Shown here in pieces: positions 1 to 12,900 of a stretch of DNA of 64,000 nucleotides. The notes beneath the pieces are model-generated. The model had not been told where the DNA came from. It made no database searches and saw nothing but the letters and a program-made list of their open reading frames with translations. Positions within the stretch are counted from its first letter, which is position 1. The number at the start of each line of letters is the position of its first letter. This DNA comes from Leucocoprinus leucothites (Eukaryota > Basidiomycota > Agaricomycetes > Agaricales > Agaricaceae), in the NCBI GenBank assembly GCA_013368445.1, contig JAACJO010000003.1, positions 124,001 to 188,000 of the forward strand, given 5' to 3'. Both the position numbers and the translations under genes were made by a program.

Positions 1-1234
1 TGCACTAATTACAGCAAGTAATGTACACAGACAGACCCCCAGGCATAGCCCAATATCTATCTATATACCCTAGCTCCAAAGGTAATGAAGGGAGGATAGT
101 CCCATATCTTCAGTCACTATGTTATCATCACAGTCACTACACCAATGTGGATAGTGAGTTGCTGAGTGGATGGTTGGAGATGGTTACGGCAGATGACCCT
201 TTTGCTGGGTACCAGATTTCATAAGAGTTCCACCTCATTCTCTGGGTTTGTAGTAGGTTGGTAGTTGGTGTGAATTTGGTATATCAGTGCCGAAATGCCA
301 AAGGCTTCCATAATTCATCACATAACCCTACTTCCATACCCCAGACCCCCCTTATGGCTGTGGTTGGTGTTAGCACCCTTATTGGGTTACCTTCCCACAC
401 CTAACACAATGCATTGCTGCACATAGCACTGCAGCTTAATGGCCTCCATTTTGCTTTCCTCCTTCCAAGTGGTAGAAATCACATGATGTCAACATGTAGT
501 CCATGATCAAGGGCAGGGTTTGAACCCGGCTTTGCCAGGCTGGGGCTGATGGGGGCCCCAGGCTATTGTGCATGCACACAGGCTCTTAGACATGAGAAAC
601 CTTACATATTAGATATCACACCCACTCACAGTAGGGGTTAGATACACAAGAAAGAGGGGGGTCTTATCCACATGTAGTGATTAAATTTTTCTGAGTATTT
701 GAGTTGAATTTAAATTTATGTGATGAATATGAATAGCCCTGCTCTAATGTACAACATGCACATGTGGGTACTTAAATGCTCAATGAGCACGAGAAAGTAG
801 ATCAAAGTCCCTACACCACATGAGCATAGGCATGGGCATAGGCATGTAAATGGACTTGGGTATGGGAGGTCAGTGATCTTACAAACCAATTAAATTTGGA
901 CATACAGGGAGAGGAGAGAGCTTCTACCTCAGATTTATTCAAGTTCAAAATTTGGACTTAATATTGCATGGGCACAGGTGTTTAGACATGTGATAAGTGC
1001 AGGAAATGTGCTTGCCCACACTTAAAAATCAAAATGTATTTCAAAAGGGATCAGATTGTATACTGGCACTTAAGCACTTGATAAGTGCAAAATAAACATT
1101 ACCTGCCTTGCACACATGGGAACTTCATGTAGACTTAGGCACAGGAAGGCCAATCATCTCACAAACTAAGATTTACATAGAAAACCCTCCCCCTGCACCC
1201 GAGGCATGGGTGAAGTCTGTGGTGGGTGGACAAT
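1..1234. other. CpG-poor non-coding remnant left of the gypsy protease
   Basis: No supportable gene is seen. The stretch is rich in TG and CA and very poor in CG, and has degenerate repeats built from catgggcatagg-like words around 820-860. A gypsy element on the minus strand should carry reverse transcriptase and integrase here, to the left of its protease, but no RT or DDE motif can be read, so the element is truncated. A word resembling a tRNA B box (GGTTTGAACCC) occurs near 510, without a convincing A box. Confidence 0.5.
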
Positions 1235-3911
1235 TCAGGAATTAATATTAATTTTCAAATTCAGATTAAACATCACACAGCCCCTGTGCCGAAGGCATGG
1301 GTAAAAAAACTCGTCTTGCCAATGTAATGACAGTTTCTGCCAATCAATGTCAGGGTTGAATCTTTTTAACCATGTGATTCCTAAGAATAGTTGGTTTGAT
1401 CCAAGTTTGACTATTCTTGGAGAGATTGTCATAATCTTGTTGTTCACTTCTATTTTTAATTTTGTATAGTGAGTACAACTTCCTGATAGGCTTTGTGTTC
1501 TGTTGGTGTTATGGATTTTGATTGCCCTTTTCATCTTGAATTTTGGTAAATTGTAAGTATCAACTAGTTGTAGGTTGATAAATTCTCCACTAGCTTCTGA
1601 ATTGAGTAGTGCTTGTAGGTTGTGTTTTGCTCTAGTTGTATAGAGCAATATTGGTACATGTACTGTTAATACTTTGTTTGATTGAAGATTGATGATGTCT
1701 ATCTGATCTTCATGAGTACTTAAAAATTTTCATTTGAGTATTCTTGAAATGGATCATCTTTGTCACTTGCTTGATCTATTTTGTAGACCATGGTGTTGGG
1801 ATCTTTCCTTTTAGGTTTGAAAGGTCTATGATTCCCTTGCTTCAGTTTGGGCTTGGACTTCTGCATCTGCTTTGGTCCCATGTTTGTCTTTCCTATTAAT
1901 TTAAACCAAACCTTCCTTACTAGACAAGATCAATAGAAATGTCCTTTCTTGTAGCAGAAGAAGCATTCTCCTCTTTTGAGTGCAATTCTTTGCTTGTTGG
2001 TGAGAACATTATTGATGATGTGGGAGTATAGTGAACCATAGATGTCTCTGTCTGTATTGCTTGGTCCTTCATTGTACATTTGGTTGATGTCTTCTCCTTC
2101 ACTCTCCTCTTCTTCAGGATTATCATCATCCTCTGCACCAAGTTTGTATATACCTCTGTCGTCTGCTTCCCAATCATCTTTGACTGATAATTGGTATATG
2201 CCTCTTGATATTCTGTCAACATCCATGTCCCACTCAGATTATCTGGGTCTAGATATGGGTTGACTATAGATGTCATTATATTGTGGTTGGGATCCTTGTT
2301 GTCTACTATTCTTTTTGGTCTTTCTTGATCTGTTTGAATATCCTGGATTAGAATTTCCAATGCAGTATCTCCTTTTTTCTTGGATAACTTTGTATGCCTG
2401 TCATACAGCAGTTTTCCACTGTGCAAGAGTTTGGGGGTCAGCTCAAATTGCTTCAAATCTGACATCATTGTTGAGTCCTTCAGCAAAGTAGGATTGGAGA
2501 GAAGTGCTGTCAGTAAGTCCTGCATATGAGACGAGGATGGAAAAATTGGCGATGTATTCTTCAATGTATTTGCTTCACTGCTTGTAATAATGGAGCTCTC
2601 TTTCAGCCTCAAAGCTCTTATTGTTGGAGCAAATGACTGTTCAAGTGCATTCTTGAACTGGTTGAAGGTGTGTGGGACATGTCCTACTTGTCTAGCTGCA
2701 TCTGCTTGACTAGTTCTGTAATCCTGTTGCCATAACTTGGCAGCTCCATTGAGTAATCCAAGGGTGTAGTTGATTCTCTGGGTGTTGCTTATAACACCAT
2801 ATGAGTTGAAGTAGAGTTTGACTTCGGCCATCCATGGTCTGTAGTAGCTGGGGTTGCCATCAAACCTGTTGGGCTTTGGGTATTTGAGCTAGAATCCTGC
2901 TTGAGGTTGTGCCATGTTTGGGTTTGGCAGGGGGTTTGAATTAGGATTTGGTGGTCCTTCTCCTGGTCCTCCTGGTCCTCCTGGTCCTCCTGGCGGATTA
3001 CCTCCAGGACTTGGTGGTCCTCCTTGTGGTCTTGGTAGTGGTGGTGTGGGGCTTCTTCAATTTGAAGAACCTCCTGTGTTGGTGACAGTTGCCTTTGCTT
3101 TCCCTTTTGTTTGGGTGTTAGTAGGTACAGTGAGGGTAGTACTGGCTGTAACAATGTTGGGATTGGTTGCTGGTAAGGCACTGGTACTGGCAATACTAGT
3201 GGGGGAATTGGTAAAGCTAAAGGGGATAGGGTTCACAATGGGACTGAAGAACCTTGGGCTATGTCCAAAGGCTGGGCTTGAGGTGTAAGAAGAGGGTCTA
3301 TCAGTTCTGGGTTTCTCTGGGAATTTGCGTTTGAGATTATCAATTGCCCTTGCAAGTGCTTCTGCTTCCTCTTCTGTTCAATTTCCTTCAGATTCTTGTT
3401 GGCTCCTATTTCTGCTGTCTGATCCTTCTTCATCTTCTTCTTTATCATCTTCATCAGATTCAGATTCCTCTGAGCTTGGAGTGTCAACTCTGGGCTCTGA
3501 ATTATTTTCTTGAGAGGTTCCTCCAATTCTTGGGGTTGTGTTGACAATTGGTTTGACGGTCCTGCTAGATTCTGCAGGGGTATCTGGAATGTTGAAGGGT
3601 TGGTCTGAGAGGTTTCTTTCGATTTCTTCTTGGAACTGTCTTGAGGTAAATGAGTTGAGTCTTTTTAGATCAGCTCCTTATGTGACTTGTTCTTTAACTG
3701 CTTCAACAAGCTGCTTTCTGTGGTACTTTTGGAATTCTCAAAGAACTGTGTATTCAGCCTTGGCAGGGATGTAATAGACATCTTTTCCTTTGTTATAGTA
3801 GAGCTTTTTGGTTTCTTTGCTCTTCCAGACTCTGTGTTTCCCTGATTCACTGAAGATTGAATTGTAGGCTGATTCGGGAAAACATTCTCTGAGGAACTGT
3901 TCTTTGTCCAT
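1235..3911 (-). mobile_element. Decayed Ty3/gypsy-type retrotransposon, gag and protease remnant
   Basis: Reading right to left, a gag frame begins at an ATG at 3911, followed by an acidic, Ser-rich and then Pro/Gly-rich segment (about 3500-2900). A gag core follows with AAKLW and a downstream F..FKNALEQSFAP segment (about 2830-2640). Near 1930-1980 there is a CCHC knuckle (CFFCYKKGH) in which an in-frame TGA falls between the His and the last Cys. A retropepsin-like segment at 1648-1235 carries LLNSEASGEFI where active proteases have LLDSGAS, plus LFLGITWLKRFNPDIDW, the usual second half of a gypsy protease. Both active-site changes are G-to-A on the coding strand. Several frameshifts and stops break gag, and no RT, RNase H or integrase remains. 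The element must be inactive. The gypsy assignment rests on the gag core, the knuckle and the protease tail. Confidence 0.75.
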
Positions 3912-5736
3912 TGTGGATTGTGACTATGGGTGCCTAAGGAGACACCTGGTATGGTCTTAAATGGAAGATTGTCCTTAAGACAATTATCACACTTGCAGTT
4001 TGATTCTGCTGTAATTGGAAAATTAGTTTATAGTCACTTTGGACTCACCTTTATAGTCTCTTGGACTGTGTATTTATAGTCTCTTAAGACTTTCAACAGA
4101 TAAACTGTCTTCCAAGTATTTACCCTTGGGTCTGGTATTCTTCAGAGATATGCCTATTCTTCTAGCAAATTTCCCCCTTCTGAGTATCTACCATCAGGTC
4201 TGGTATCTTATTTGAGATTTAGGTACAATGACCTCAGCTCTCACTAGCCTCCAAATGTTTTAAGAGTGTGGGTAATCACTCAGATCAATAAGAATGATCC
4301 TCAACTATTCCACTAGTTGGCAATGTGTGTTGACCCTCTCTTTGTTGTTATACACAATAGTTTTGGGACAGCTTGTGCAATAACTGTGATAACCCAAATC
4401 GACAGTGTTTGAAATGTTGTTGGGTTACTGGGCAAAGTAACGGCTCTGTGCTAACAGAGAAGGATCATTTCTACTTAATGTTATATTGACACCAGCCCAG
4501 TCCTAAGCTGGTGCGATAAGTATCAACTTGATCTTATCAAAGGGGACTCCTTCTCAGTAAGCAACAAAGTTGTTTACTAAGTCAGAGTTATAATATGGTG
4601 ATTATAAGAGTAGGACTTTGGTAATTGAGATCTTAAGGGACTTAAGATCTCAATTCAACTTTGTAGATAAAGGCTTATATTGAGTCTCTACCTAACCAAG
4701 TAGAAACAATGTTTCTCCTTGGTAGATGTCAATGACTTATATACAATACAAGTCTGTATCTATTATTAACTAGGGTCAAGGGCTTCTAATGAAAGAAGAG
4801 AAGTGTATAGCTTCCTTAATGCTAATTAAACTATATAAGACGTAATCTGTCAAAGAAGCTTTAGAAGTTCTTCTAAAGAAGTTTTTCTTTGATCATCTGA
4901 CTATCTCACAAGGTAAGTCCAAATATAGCTGTGCTATATTTAATAATCACATGTCATCAAAGGTAAATAAAACCAAAACAAGACATAATAAGTCATAACA
5001 AGACAAAGTAAATGAGTTAAAACAAAATAGGAAAATATAAGAACAAATAAGATGAAAACATAATTGTGATATTACTTAAGTAAAGCTAATATCAACTTTG
5101 TATTGTAAAGGAAACAAATGCTAGATATAATCAATAGACATAATACCTTGCCTCATTCATGCACCAAGTGATCCTTTAGGTCCTAATGGCATGTGCCAGG
5201 AACACATTCAGCAAGTGCAACATGGCAAGGTGGACCATGACATGACTGTGTACTCATTGATGGTGACCCTGAAAAGGAAGGCTTTGAGGGCTTTAACATT
5301 GGTCAAGTGCACTGCTTCTTCTCATTCTAGCTGAACAGTTCAGATATGGTCTATAAATGCACATTTGTCCACTGGTTTGAGCTAGTGGAGAAGATCCCTT
5401 ATCCACTTACTGGACTCTAGATGATTCAGCCCTAGGTTGATGCTCAAAATGAGAGGGTCTGCTCAGTCATTCATATTGATACCATCTATTTATCTGTACA
5501 CTTGATAGGTTACACTGGCAAAGGTTCTACACCCATCAGCCTTACTGGAGATGTCACTCTTCGAGTATTTAGGACATATTATGTAAATAAATATGTCAAC
5601 AATAATTTATTCAAGCTGTTGAACTAATTATTAATTATATGCCTGGACACTTATGATCAAGATTGAAAGGCACTGTGAATGAACCAAATGCCATGAATGC
5701 TATAAATGCTATAAATGCTAGACAAATGCTCTGATG
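3912..5736. other. AT-rich sequence upstream of gypsy gag, probable leader/LTR remains
   Basis: No gene is visible. On the minus strand this lies 5' of the gag start, where the leader and 5' LTR of the gypsy element should be. It is AT-rich and CpG-poor, with TATA-like words and a repeated short motif of the form tatagtctcttggact (about 4050-4090). I could not find a second LTR copy in the window, so no LTR ends are given. Confidence 0.35.
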
Positions 5737-7790
5737 TCACGATGCCAAAGGCATCTGAGAGTGCTGAAGTACTGAAAGTTTTGAACACAAATGTAGGGTA
5801 ATGTCAGGGATGCTAAAGCTGCCAAAGCTGCCTGAAAAGGCAGGAGCTTTTTCCTGATGTGGGCCATTGCCAAATGGTAGTCTCTTGGGTATTGCGTGGC
5901 CTGTTATGCCCAGTCTATGATCCATGACTCCCTCTGCTGCTGTGTTGGTGAGATCTGGACTGGTGCAACCTTGACACCTTCAGAGTCAGCCCCTGGATTC
6001 TCAACTCAATTACTGAGTAGCAGTGTCAGCTCCTTTGGGTCCAATTATGGTTCTACCATTGTCTATTCCCTCAATGAATCCAAATGTGGGAACAAAGTCA
6101 AGATTGAGGACTGGGACTGGGATGATGTGTGTATGTAGTACAGGGGCACTCTCAACTAGGAACAGTATAGCTAGTGGGAAAGGGGTGATCAGTGGGTTGG
6201 GATGAGAACTGTCAAGATGCCTGAGCAGATCAGTGTACTGAGTACCACAGAAGTGTTGACTAGTGCTATGGAGCTTACAGCACTGAGGATTCCTACAATA
6301 CCTGTCAGGTAGGCTTTTGGAGGTGTTCAGGATTTTTTTTTTCCGGATTTTATGGAGTGGTTACTATCACACACTCAATGTATACCGAGACATCCCTGAC
6401 AGCTATGAGGCATTGAAGAACTGTCCTACAGTTGGAAACTGGGCAGGTACCTGATTCGAGGCAGGCTGCCTTTCAGGAGGTGGGAAGAAATGGAAGACAG
6501 TGACTGGACATATTCAAAGAAGAAGCTGGCGAGGTTGTCCACTAATATGATTTGCAAAAACAAGTTGGGACCATTCAGATATAGTGAAGGAATCTTTCTG
6601 CATTGTTGTCATCCAGACTGTCATAATCCTTTGGCATCACCATGTCTCAAATGGTACCCCTATTGGCAGCTGGAGAGACTCCATGACAGCTGGAGCATTA
6701 CAGCATGACAAGTCACAATTGTTAAACAGTGTCAGTGGCCTTTCTCCTAAACCAACAACAATCTCCATTGCCAACACTTTCTGGAGATTCGTGATGACAT
6801 TTCACTTGAACAGTAATCATACAAAGGAGCTTTCACTGTTGCCCTCACCACCATCTGCACCACCATCGAATTCTGATGTTCCCGAAGCCACGAAAATTTC
6901 ACAAGAGCTGATGCTTGTTCATAGTATGTGTATGACTTTTGCCCTAATGACTGATGATCTAATTAGTATATAGGAGAGGATGAGGAGAACATCCCTGATG
7001 AAGATGTGTCGAATGGCAACATGTATATGGTGGCAGCATGCTCAGGTTCAGTGACAGTGGCAGAGGCGGATGGGGGTTTGTCACCTGGCTCCATATTTAT
7101 GTTACCTCGAACATTTTGTCTTTCACAGGTAAACCAGTGTGGTTCTTACTGGCTATTGAGGCCACACTCAGACAACGGGAGGAAGGAATAACACAGTCTT
7201 TAAACAGCCGGTTTGCATTGTTGGATGACTGGGTTACCCATTTAAGCAAAATGGTTGCTCAAGTTGAAGGACTGAGTGCAAGGGCAAGTTTCTTGTTCAT
7301 ATTTTCACCTTTCTCATCCCAATTAATGCATTTTTAGACCTTTAATGCCAAACGCCCTGTGGGCGATGTGGCTATCTATGAGATTGTGCCCTTCCCAGAT
7401 GGCACGCACCCCGATAATGTATGGTTTACTTCCATGTATTTTTCTTTGTTCTTACCTTGTCAAACTTTAGCTTAACCTTCCTCCTTTGACGTCACCAAGG
7501 GCTGTTCTTGACCTTGATATGGATCAACAGAAGGAGTGTTATCGCAACTATGCACATCATCCTAGCAATGTCTGAGTTCCATGGCCAGCTGGTGACCTTA
7601 GGTGCTATATTTTCAAGTTTATTGGTGCACATGCAGAAATGAGGCAACTCTAGTTTTTCTTTCTCTTTCTTTTTTTGGAATACAAATTGTGATATATGTA
7701 GAAGCAAGAAACTACGATTCTCTTTACAAGCTAGTGTTAAGTGCTGAGTCCCATGTGTTGAAGTAGCAACGGGGAGCATAGCAGTGAAGG
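5737..7790 (+). repeat. CpG-depleted paralogue of the 11.8-13.8 kb segment
   Basis: This segment aligns by eye in order and orientation with about 11,800-13,780. Shared landmarks are the GCCCAGTCTATGATCC word (5905 and 11,821), the run ending in GTGTACTGAGTAC (about 6230 and 12,215) and the Mug135-like exons. Most differences visible are CG in the 12-kb copy and TG or CA here, for example CCGCGACTC against CCATGACTC. It is a segmental duplication whose left copy has lost its CpGs, apparently together with the adjoining gypsy remnant. Confidence 0.75.
6793..7545 (+). pseudogene. Mug135-like gene copy, C-terminus truncated
   Basis: This is the paralogue of the five-exon gene at 12,901-13,771, with matching exon order. 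An ATG at 6793 opens MTFHLNSNHTKELSLLP; a coiled-coil exon follows (about 7131-7290, IEATLRQREEGITQS); then an exon reading KRPVGDVAIYEIVPFPDGTHP (about 7340-7420) and a last exon starting near 7470 (LPPLTSPRAVLDLDMDQQ). An in-frame TGA near 7571, after HHPSNV, replaces the codon opposite AGA in the intact copy, so about 40 C-terminal residues are lost. A GC-AG intron (AGG then GCAAGT at about 7290) is shared with the paralogue. Loss of the conserved tail and heavy CpG decay suggest a pseudogene, although most of the frame is open. Confidence 0.55.
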
Positions 7791-7799
7791 TAGATGACA

Positions 7800-8785
7800 T
7801 AGTTGATGACTTACTTTGCTAGGCAGTAAACTGTTATGGGAGTTTGAAAGAGTAGTAGTTGCAACTGAGAGAGTAGAATTGACTATGGAATAATGAAGAA
7901 AATACAAGGTATTTATACTAGAATGTCCAAATAGTTTTCACTATAAAGAGGTCATTACACCATCATTTCGAGGTGGTAAAGGGTACAAGTAAAACATATA
8001 GTAAAACATGTATAGTCCACACGAAGTATTGGTGTGTAAACATAGTGGTATCTAATAATAGAATGCATATGTCATAATTGAGAGTGAACACAAACTAGCA
8101 GCGTGTAAACGTGCACGTGATTCAACACCATGAACATTTGGTCCACTACTTGATATCTACCAGAACAGCACTGGCCGTGCACTCTGCTCTAAATACTCAT
8201 TCTAAGAAAAAGCTGAAGGTTCATAGCTACCCTAGTGAGGCTCGATTATGGCCCTCCTTGTATTTTGTGAATCCCCAGCTCAATCTCCGATACCGAGCTA
8301 CTATCCACACCTGTCATGACAGAAGCTGGAAGATTAGGCTTAGTAGGAAAACACAGTTTATACTACTACTACATTTTGAATAATATGTTAAATACAGAGT
8401 ATTAATTACAAGGAACTAGCAGCCAATTTCTGTGAGCGCAATCCTGGAAGGCAAACACGACAATTCACATGAAACAGGATGAAGATTCGGGAAGGGAATA
8501 GTAGTAACTCAAGTGCACCGGTGTAGTTTTGATCCTAAGCCACCCGTCTGTAGATCTTTCCCACAACACTCTCGCAACAGCTTCTGTGATGATTAAACAC
8601 CAGATATTGCTGACCTAAGTGCATTACGGTCTACTACTCTGGATTTATGAGTATTTACACAGCTTCTCAATGTTCAGCAACAGTCAGAGGGGTGGTCACA
8701 GCCAGGCTCCTGCAGACCCACTCCTCATACCATACCAACTGCAGCTCACTCTGCCATTTCATCTGCTTCAGAGCCCCTTTTTCAT
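7800..8785. other. Intergenic sequence with the 5' flank of NACHT-like copy A
   Basis: No gene is supported. From about 8210 the sequence matches 41,080-41,640, the upstream region of NACHT-like copy E (shared words include GCCCGTCTGTAGA and ATTGCTGAC.TAAGTGCAT). Copies A and E therefore share a 5' flank that contains no GNAT gene, unlike copies C, D, F and G. Confidence 0.5.
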
Positions 8786-8786
8786 C

Positions 8787-9840
8787 AATGTCTTTTTTCC
8801 CACACACAAATAATACTGTGATTAAAGATTGTGTGTTTGTTGAAAGCCACCTTGAACAACATGAGAGAGGTATGCACCTCATTTTCTGCCTGAATTGCTG
8901 TGGAGTAATTGTAAATCTTTCCAAGTATAGAGCTGCTGTATAGCGCCTCACGACCGGAGGCTGCTCACGATTCAGCCGTCTACGAACTCATTCCGGAGTC
9001 CTTGCCTAGAATTCGACATGCCCCCATCCTCGACGACCTGTCAACATGCGCGCAACACCTGAGTCCCTCCTTTCGTCATTATGGATTCTTGGGCCCCAAT
9101 CCAACCTGGCACACCTTTGTGCAGACAAACTGGGAAACTACTCGGCTGCAAGTTTTTTTTTTTCTCAAGGGAACTAGGAGTCAGGGATCCCACGCAATTT
9201 TTCTCTATCATTGCCTACCAACTTGCCACTCACTACCCCGCTTACAAGATGTTCATTGATGCAAAACTCTGCCAGAGTCCTGGGTTAATCTCGAAAGCTC
9301 TCAAAATCCAGTTCCACGAACTTATCGTTTGGCCATTCCAACAACTTCAAGCTCGCGGAGAGTTTACTGTCGGATCACAACAGATAATTATTGTCAATGA
9401 TTTAGACGAGTGCAAGGGCGACCGAGCTCGACAGGAACTTCTTCGTATCCTGACCACAGAAACGGAGCCACTACCGTTTAGGTGGGTAGTTTTCACTCGC
9501 CTGGATATTGCTGTGGATGAGCGGTGACTCAAGCCAAAGCCTACAATTTTTCCCGAATTTGGATGGATGGCGTCTGATGGGTAAGAGTTCTGGGAGCGGC
9601 TGTGCGGGGCGAGGGGGTACGAGAGTGTGCATGCTACGCCTTGAGGGTGATGGGATCTGGATAATTTTGCTTGGATCTATGCATAAGCTTGCCCATTGTG
9701 CAGTACTCTTTTGTTGTTTCCACCCCCAGGCGCTGGGATACGATGGTGTAAGGAGTACATCTATGATGATGGGCTCCCGGTAATTCTGTTCGGGGCTGTG
9801 CATAAGTTCGCCCATTGGGCAGTGCTTCTTTTTTTTCTAT
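8787..9840 (+). pseudogene. NACHT-like copy A, broken
   Basis: This is the only clearly broken member of the seven-copy family. A first exon starting MSFFPHTNN and a GTATGC intron precede exon 2 (IELLYSASRPEAAHDS, then LPRIRHAPILDDLS). A one-base loss near 9075, where intact copies read F-S-S-L-W, shifts the frame. The rest is read in another frame (9081-9527): ASFFFS is changed to CKFFFFSRELG, then IIIVNDLDECKGD and FRWVVFTRLD, ending at a TGA where the intact copies have an Arg codon. The Walker A site is already missing (LGPNPTWH region). Beyond the stop the conserved 3' tail (GDGIWI.LLG) continues, and a second degraded copy of that tail lies at about 9768-9838. Confidence 0.75.
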
Positions 9841-10725
9841 AGCCCTGCCACACTGCTCGTAGTTCCGGGATATTCAGGCGCAGTGTGTAGAGGGGAAAGA
9901 AGCTGATGACTTTAATAAGCTCTGATGTGACGGGTCAAACGAGCTTGAGCCGCAAACCGGGGTGAATTATACCCAGTACCTATTGCCTCCATGTGTACCT
10001 TCAGATTTCTAGCCCTCCTCACACTCTTTTCGTACAGTTTTTGAACAGTATGTTATTAGCAGTTTTTTTTTTTTGAAATATATAGCTTTAATATGGTGGT
10101 GACAGATGTGCGGCACACCAAGAGGTGGTTGTGCCCGAAAGGTGGGGTAACCATAGCAATGACGAAAGTCGGTTGGTTTACCACTCCCCCTACATACATC
10201 CTCCAGGACGTTATGCAGGGCCCTACCAAGCAGTAGGGATTTTTGCAAACGGCGAGCATTGATGAGCACGCACCGTGAACCTGTGGGAACATCACATTGG
10301 AGAGTCATACGGTCACATTGAAGAATCGTCACGCGCCGGCTCTCCCTGAGTAAATACATCCCCGTGAGCACCTTGTCTGCTTTTGTCAAGGCTTTCTTCA
10401 CAGGAGCTACTACCAGGTGTGAAGCTTTGAAGGTCGACATATCCTTGTGAAGCGGTCCCCTTCATGGCTTCATGGCCTAGTGTCAACCACCTTCAAGCGA
10501 TAACCCACCATGTTGTAGGCGAGTGTCAGGCTGCGGTAAGTGTTGGCCCTTATTGTACTGGAGCTCAGGCGCTAGCGCTGCACCTGATGGTTAAGAACCG
10601 GCCGCGCCTGTGCTAAAATTCAATCCTTATGCCACTAGACTCATCGACCTGAGGTGTTTTGACCTCTTCACCTTACCTTTCTTATGTGATGGGTGAATTT
10701 TTGGTCCACCACCACAACCACCACG
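9841..10725. other. Mostly unassigned; one minus-strand frame of unknown nature
   Basis: A minus-strand frame of 143 codons with an ATG runs from 10,440 to 10,009 (MSTFKASHLVVAPVKKALTK...). It ends in a Lys run encoded by a T-tract and matches nothing I recognise. CpG content here is normal, unlike 1-7.8 kb. On the minus strand near 10,640-10,560 there are words reminiscent of a tRNA-derived SINE (TAGTGGCATAAGG, then GGTTCTTAACC), but the B box is poor. I call neither a gene. Confidence 0.25.
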
Positions 10726-10829
10726 ATCAAGTCCGAACCCAACATGAGGATGAGCCTACTGCTGGTGGGAAGGCCATACCAACTATTCGACGCGATAACA
10801 ATTGGTAAACGTGTGAAGGGGGCCGAAGT

Positions 10830-11740
10830 AGTATCCTTGTGAGCAACCTCGGTGACCACCAAGCTGATGAGCCGAAAGTTCTGCGCAGTGCTGAGGCGTT
10901 GCCGCCGTCGTCAGCTGCTGAGATACAGCAAAGTTCTAAGGGGAGTATGTCATGAAGGAATATCCGCTGGTATCGACGATGGTGGGGGCATGGGAAAACA
11001 GGTAAGTGATGTGCTGGGTTCTCATCATGTTGGTGAACGACTGAGAATGTCATATAGTCATTCGGAATGGGATCATCTACTGTGATCATACTCCCTCGAT
11101 GACTCGAGTCTAGAGAAGCGTTCAATCGTGACAGGGCTAAGTCTTGACCCATGAATGGGAGCCATTTTCCGGGGGCAGAGCGCGCGTCACCCTCCCAATA
11201 CTAGACACTTACGCTGGAGGATCGTTGCAGTTCCGACGTTATCGCCCGACCTTTGGGAGCGGGTAACGTCTCCTTCGGTAGCCAGAAGACATTTCCCCTG
11301 GGTAAGCCAAATATACGCTTTACTCTTTGGAGCTCAAGATACTGACTGAGTGCTTCCAGGCTAGATATCTTGTAGAACGGTAGTCGCACTCAACTGCCCA
11401 TTTTACACCCCAAGTTCGAACATGAAATTTTTGCCTGATCTGCTGTGTGACTTGATTAAGAGATCGTTCCTCAGCACGACCACTTCCAGTGATATCCCGA
11501 TGATGACGACGAATACACACAACTCAAACAATTTGGGCGACACGATTTGTACCATGCCTTTGACAGCTCCGGCTTCTAGCATTTTGGGCCACTCTTCAAC
11601 ACAGACGCCGATAGAGGTCCGACTGCTGCACTTGATGCCTCGATTTCTCGTAAGGCTACAGGTGTATGTTCAGGATGAGTCAAAGACAAGAAACTGCCTC
11701 TGTCACCTCTCCGGCCCATCCTGAAAAAGCAACACTTGTC
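10830..11740. repeat. Segmental duplication, left copy (partner 14.4-15.4 kb)
   Basis: This stretch aligns in order and orientation with about 14,420-15,430. Shared landmarks are TGAATGGGAGCCATTTTC (11,153 and 14,614), the CACCCTCCC word following it, a TTTCCCC..GGTAAGCC word (11,290 and 14,750) and ACAGGTGTA near 11,660 and 15,345. On the minus strand both copies can encode a related hydrophobic segment (about 11,540-11,490: LFELCVFVVIIGISLEV; about 15,220-15,170: LLELHVFIVAIGVSLDI). This may be a transmembrane helix of an unrecognised minus-strand gene, but neither copy gives a clean gene model. Confidence 0.55.
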
Positions 11741-11799
11741 ATCATCCACGTTTCCCCAAGGCTCGTTATGAGCTGGGTCGTTGACGAATGGTACTCCCC

Positions 11800-12900
11800 C
11801 GGGTATTATGAGGCCCGTTACGCCCAGTCTATGATCCGCGACTCTCTGCCACTGTGTTAACGAGGTTAACGAATCCCGGACCGGTGCCACCTTTATACCT
11901 TCCTCCACGCTTTCCCTCGACCGCCCGTACTTCTACCTTCCATCCTGCTTAAACTCAATTCGGCTTCGCCTGGCGGCCTACAGCCACTAAATCCCCACAT
12001 CCTCCTTCGTTGGCGTCGTCAAAGTGTCTCCGGGCTGTTGACTCAATCACTAAGCTGGAAAGGAAGAGCAATGTCAGTTCCTTTGAGTCCGATTATGGGT
12101 CTGCCCCTGTTATCAGCGGTATGAAGATGAGGCCACTAGTGAGTGAGGGCCCGAGTGGTGGGAAAGGGGTGAGCAGTGGGTTGGGCGAGAACTGTTGAGA
12201 CGCCTGGACCGATTAGTGTACTGAGTACTGGAGGAGTGTCGACCAGTGCTGTGGGGCTTACAGCACTGAGGACACCCACGACACTTGTCGGGCAGGCTGT
12301 TCGTATTTATAATGGTCTTGTCTTCGTAGATAAATGGATGGATATATTGATTTGCATTTGAATTTTTAGCTCGCTTCAGAGTGATGGGGTACTTGGCTCA
12401 GCTTATGGTAAGCAATGTACGGGTGGGTCTCTCAGGCGAATAGGGAAAACTCTTGCAAAATTCGTCACAGGTGATTCGATTAGTTAGCCTAAAATATGCA
12501 TACCAAGGAATTCCTGACGACCACGAGACATCGAAAAACCGTCCTACAATCGGAAACTGGGCAGATGCCTGATTCGAGATGGGCTGCCTTTGAAACAACA
12601 GATGGAAGAGATGGAAGGCAATGACTAGACGTATTCGAAGAGGAACCTTGCGAGGAAATCGTCCACTAATGTTTCGCGAGAATGAGTTTCGTCTGCTCGG
12701 AGGTAGTGAGAGAATCATTCTACATTGCCGTCGTCTCGGCCGTCGTAATCCTCTGGTATCACCATGTCTCGAACGGCCGGGGAAACGTGACTGGGTGGTT
12801 GGAGCGTTACAGCAAGACAAGTCACGATTGTTGAACAACGCCCAGTGGCCGTTCCCCTAAACCAACAACCATCCCCATTGCCAACGCCTTCCGAGGGTTC
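11800..12900. other. Duplicated segment upstream of the Mug135-like gene
   Basis: Homologous to 5,890-6,790. No complete gene can be modelled. A plus-strand frame at about 12,706-12,830 contains a hydrophobic run (SFYIAVVSAVVILWYHHV) that could be a membrane helix, but stops lie on both sides and no splice pattern is convincing. Retention of the segment in two copies shows duplication, not function. Confidence 0.35.

Noticed and set aside
500..560. tRNA or SINE B box (GGTTTGAACCC)
   Set aside because: No matching A box or cloverleaf arms were found at the proper distance; a single B-box-like word is not enough.
2914..3288. Gly/Pro-rich plus-strand frame
   Set aside because: Antisense of the Pro/Gly-rich gag segment of the gypsy remnant, with no independent support.
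9826..9838. T-tracts at the ends of NACHT-like copies as signs of LINE-type retroposition
   Set aside because: A retroposed copy should end in A, not T, on the sense strand, and the copies keep their intron, so they were duplicated as DNA.
10560..10650. tRNA-like sequence on the minus strand
   Set aside because: The A-box-like word is fair but the B box (GGTTCTTAACC) is poor and no acceptor stem pairs.
12398..12838. Minus-strand frame of 146 codons
   Set aside because: Arg/Pro-rich composition and no family likeness; the paralogous region at 6.4-6.7 kb does not keep it open.
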